From positions 1-7,129 of the forward strand of contig JALTKC010000103.1 in the NCBI GenBank assembly GCA_027076245.1: a stretch of 7,129 bases of DNA. The letters run 5' to 3'. Under the pieces are notes generated by a model that saw only the letters and a list, made by a program, of their open reading frames with translations, had not been told where the DNA came from and ran no database searches. The stretch is from Gammaproteobacteria bacterium. Lineage in GTDB: Bacteria > Pseudomonadota > Gammaproteobacteria > GRL18. The translations under genes and the position numbers were made by a program. Below, piece after piece: positions 6,907-7,129 of this stretch (the first letter of the stretch is position 1; each line of letters begins with the position of its first letter).

Positions 6907-7129
6907 TTATTGCTTTTCTGTAATGGATAATAAAGCCAGTTTTACAGCTCCAAGTTTGTTTGTGGAAACATTCCATACAAGGTTTATATCGATGCCAAGA
7001 TATTCATGTGCCAGTATATTGCGCATACCTGCAATCTGATGCCAGGCAATAGAGTCATTCATAATGACAAGATCATCAACACCGTAATCTTTAATACATT
7101 GGCCGATAACTTCAATATTTCTTATGACG
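6907..7129 (-). CDS. HepT-like HEPN ribonuclease toxin (DUF86), C-terminal part, truncated by window edge
   Basis: Reading the right edge on the minus strand gives an uninterrupted frame of 73 residues ending at a TAA (6909-6907); its N-terminal part lies beyond 7129. The visible sequence opens with VIRNIEVIGQ, then IAWHQIAGMRNILAHEYLG, then INLVWNV, the typical end of HepT proteins. The HEPN catalytic motif Rx4HxY is intact: Arg at 7023-7021, His at 7008-7006, Tyr at 7002-7000. In characterised HepT/MntA systems HepT is an RNase toxin and the Tyr of this motif is AMPylated by the nucleotidyltransferase antitoxin MntA; that is family knowledge. HepT proteins are usually about 110-140 residues, so 40-65 residues are missing here because of the window boundary, not a mutation. 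It converges on the YqfO-like gene with a 6-bp gap. G+C is about 36% (83 of 229 bases, hand count), clearly below its neighbours, consistent with horizontal acquisition. Confidence 0.85.
   Translation of the reverse strand, partial: VIRNIEVIGQCIKDYGVDDLVIMNDSIAWHQIAGMRNILAHEYLGIDINLVWNVSTNKLGAVKLALLSITEKQ

Noticed and set aside
6902..6917. Possible terminator AAGC / GCTT followed by TT between the convergent genes
   Set aside because: Only four Watson-Crick pairs plus one G-T wobble and a four-base T-run; too weak to call.
1..7129. CRISPR arrays, insertion sequences, tRNA or rRNA genes
   Set aside because: No regularly spaced repeats, transposase motifs, terminal inverted repeats or tRNA-like cloverleaf sequences were seen on either strand.

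Overview
The window looks like a piece of a proteobacterial chromosome, most likely gammaproteobacterial. It has close to half G+C in most coding parts and tightly packed operons. The gene families (a GldG/DUF4340-type ABC system, a HyuA protein, a stand-alone YqfO/NIF3-like small protein, a HepT toxin) are typical of that group. The placement rests on family resemblance and codon style; there is no rRNA or other lineage marker here.

Layout: positions 1-102 hold no recognisable gene. From 4358 down to 103, on the minus strand, lies a compact four-gene operon in the order ABC ATPase, ABC-2 type permease, GldG-like periplasmic subunit, DUF4340 protein. Its junctions are an 8-bp overlap, a 14-bp gap and a 1-bp overlap, so it is almost certainly one transcript. 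A 179-bp divergent intergenic region (4359-4537) carries a plausible extended -10 promoter for this operon and must also drive the rightward genes. On the plus strand a HyuA-type hydantoinase/oxoprolinase subunit (4538-6577, TTG start) is followed after 8 bp by a 104-residue YqfO/NIF3-like protein (6586-6900). Six bases further on, convergent and running off the right edge, is the C-terminal part of a HepT-like HEPN toxin (6907-7129, minus). It was recovered by translating the edge and is clearly AT-richer (about 36% G+C by hand count).

How the genes work together: the ATPase and permease should form the energised inner-membrane core of an ABC-2 type exporter or mechanotransmission machine. 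The GldG-like and DUF4340 proteins are each anchored by an N-terminal membrane segment and face the periplasm as accessory subunits. The architecture matches GldA/GldF/GldG of gliding Bacteroidetes plus DUF4340; the substrate is unknown. HyuA is the ATP-binding half of an ATP-dependent hydantoinase/oxoprolinase-type enzyme, but its usual HyuB partner is not next to it; a small YqfO-like protein occupies the following operon slot instead. The HepT fragment suggests that a HepT/MntA toxin-antitoxin pair begins at the right edge.

The best candidates for something under-described are the GldG/DUF4340 ABC system and the HyuB-less HyuA-YqfO pair. Neither can be shown to be new from sequence alone.
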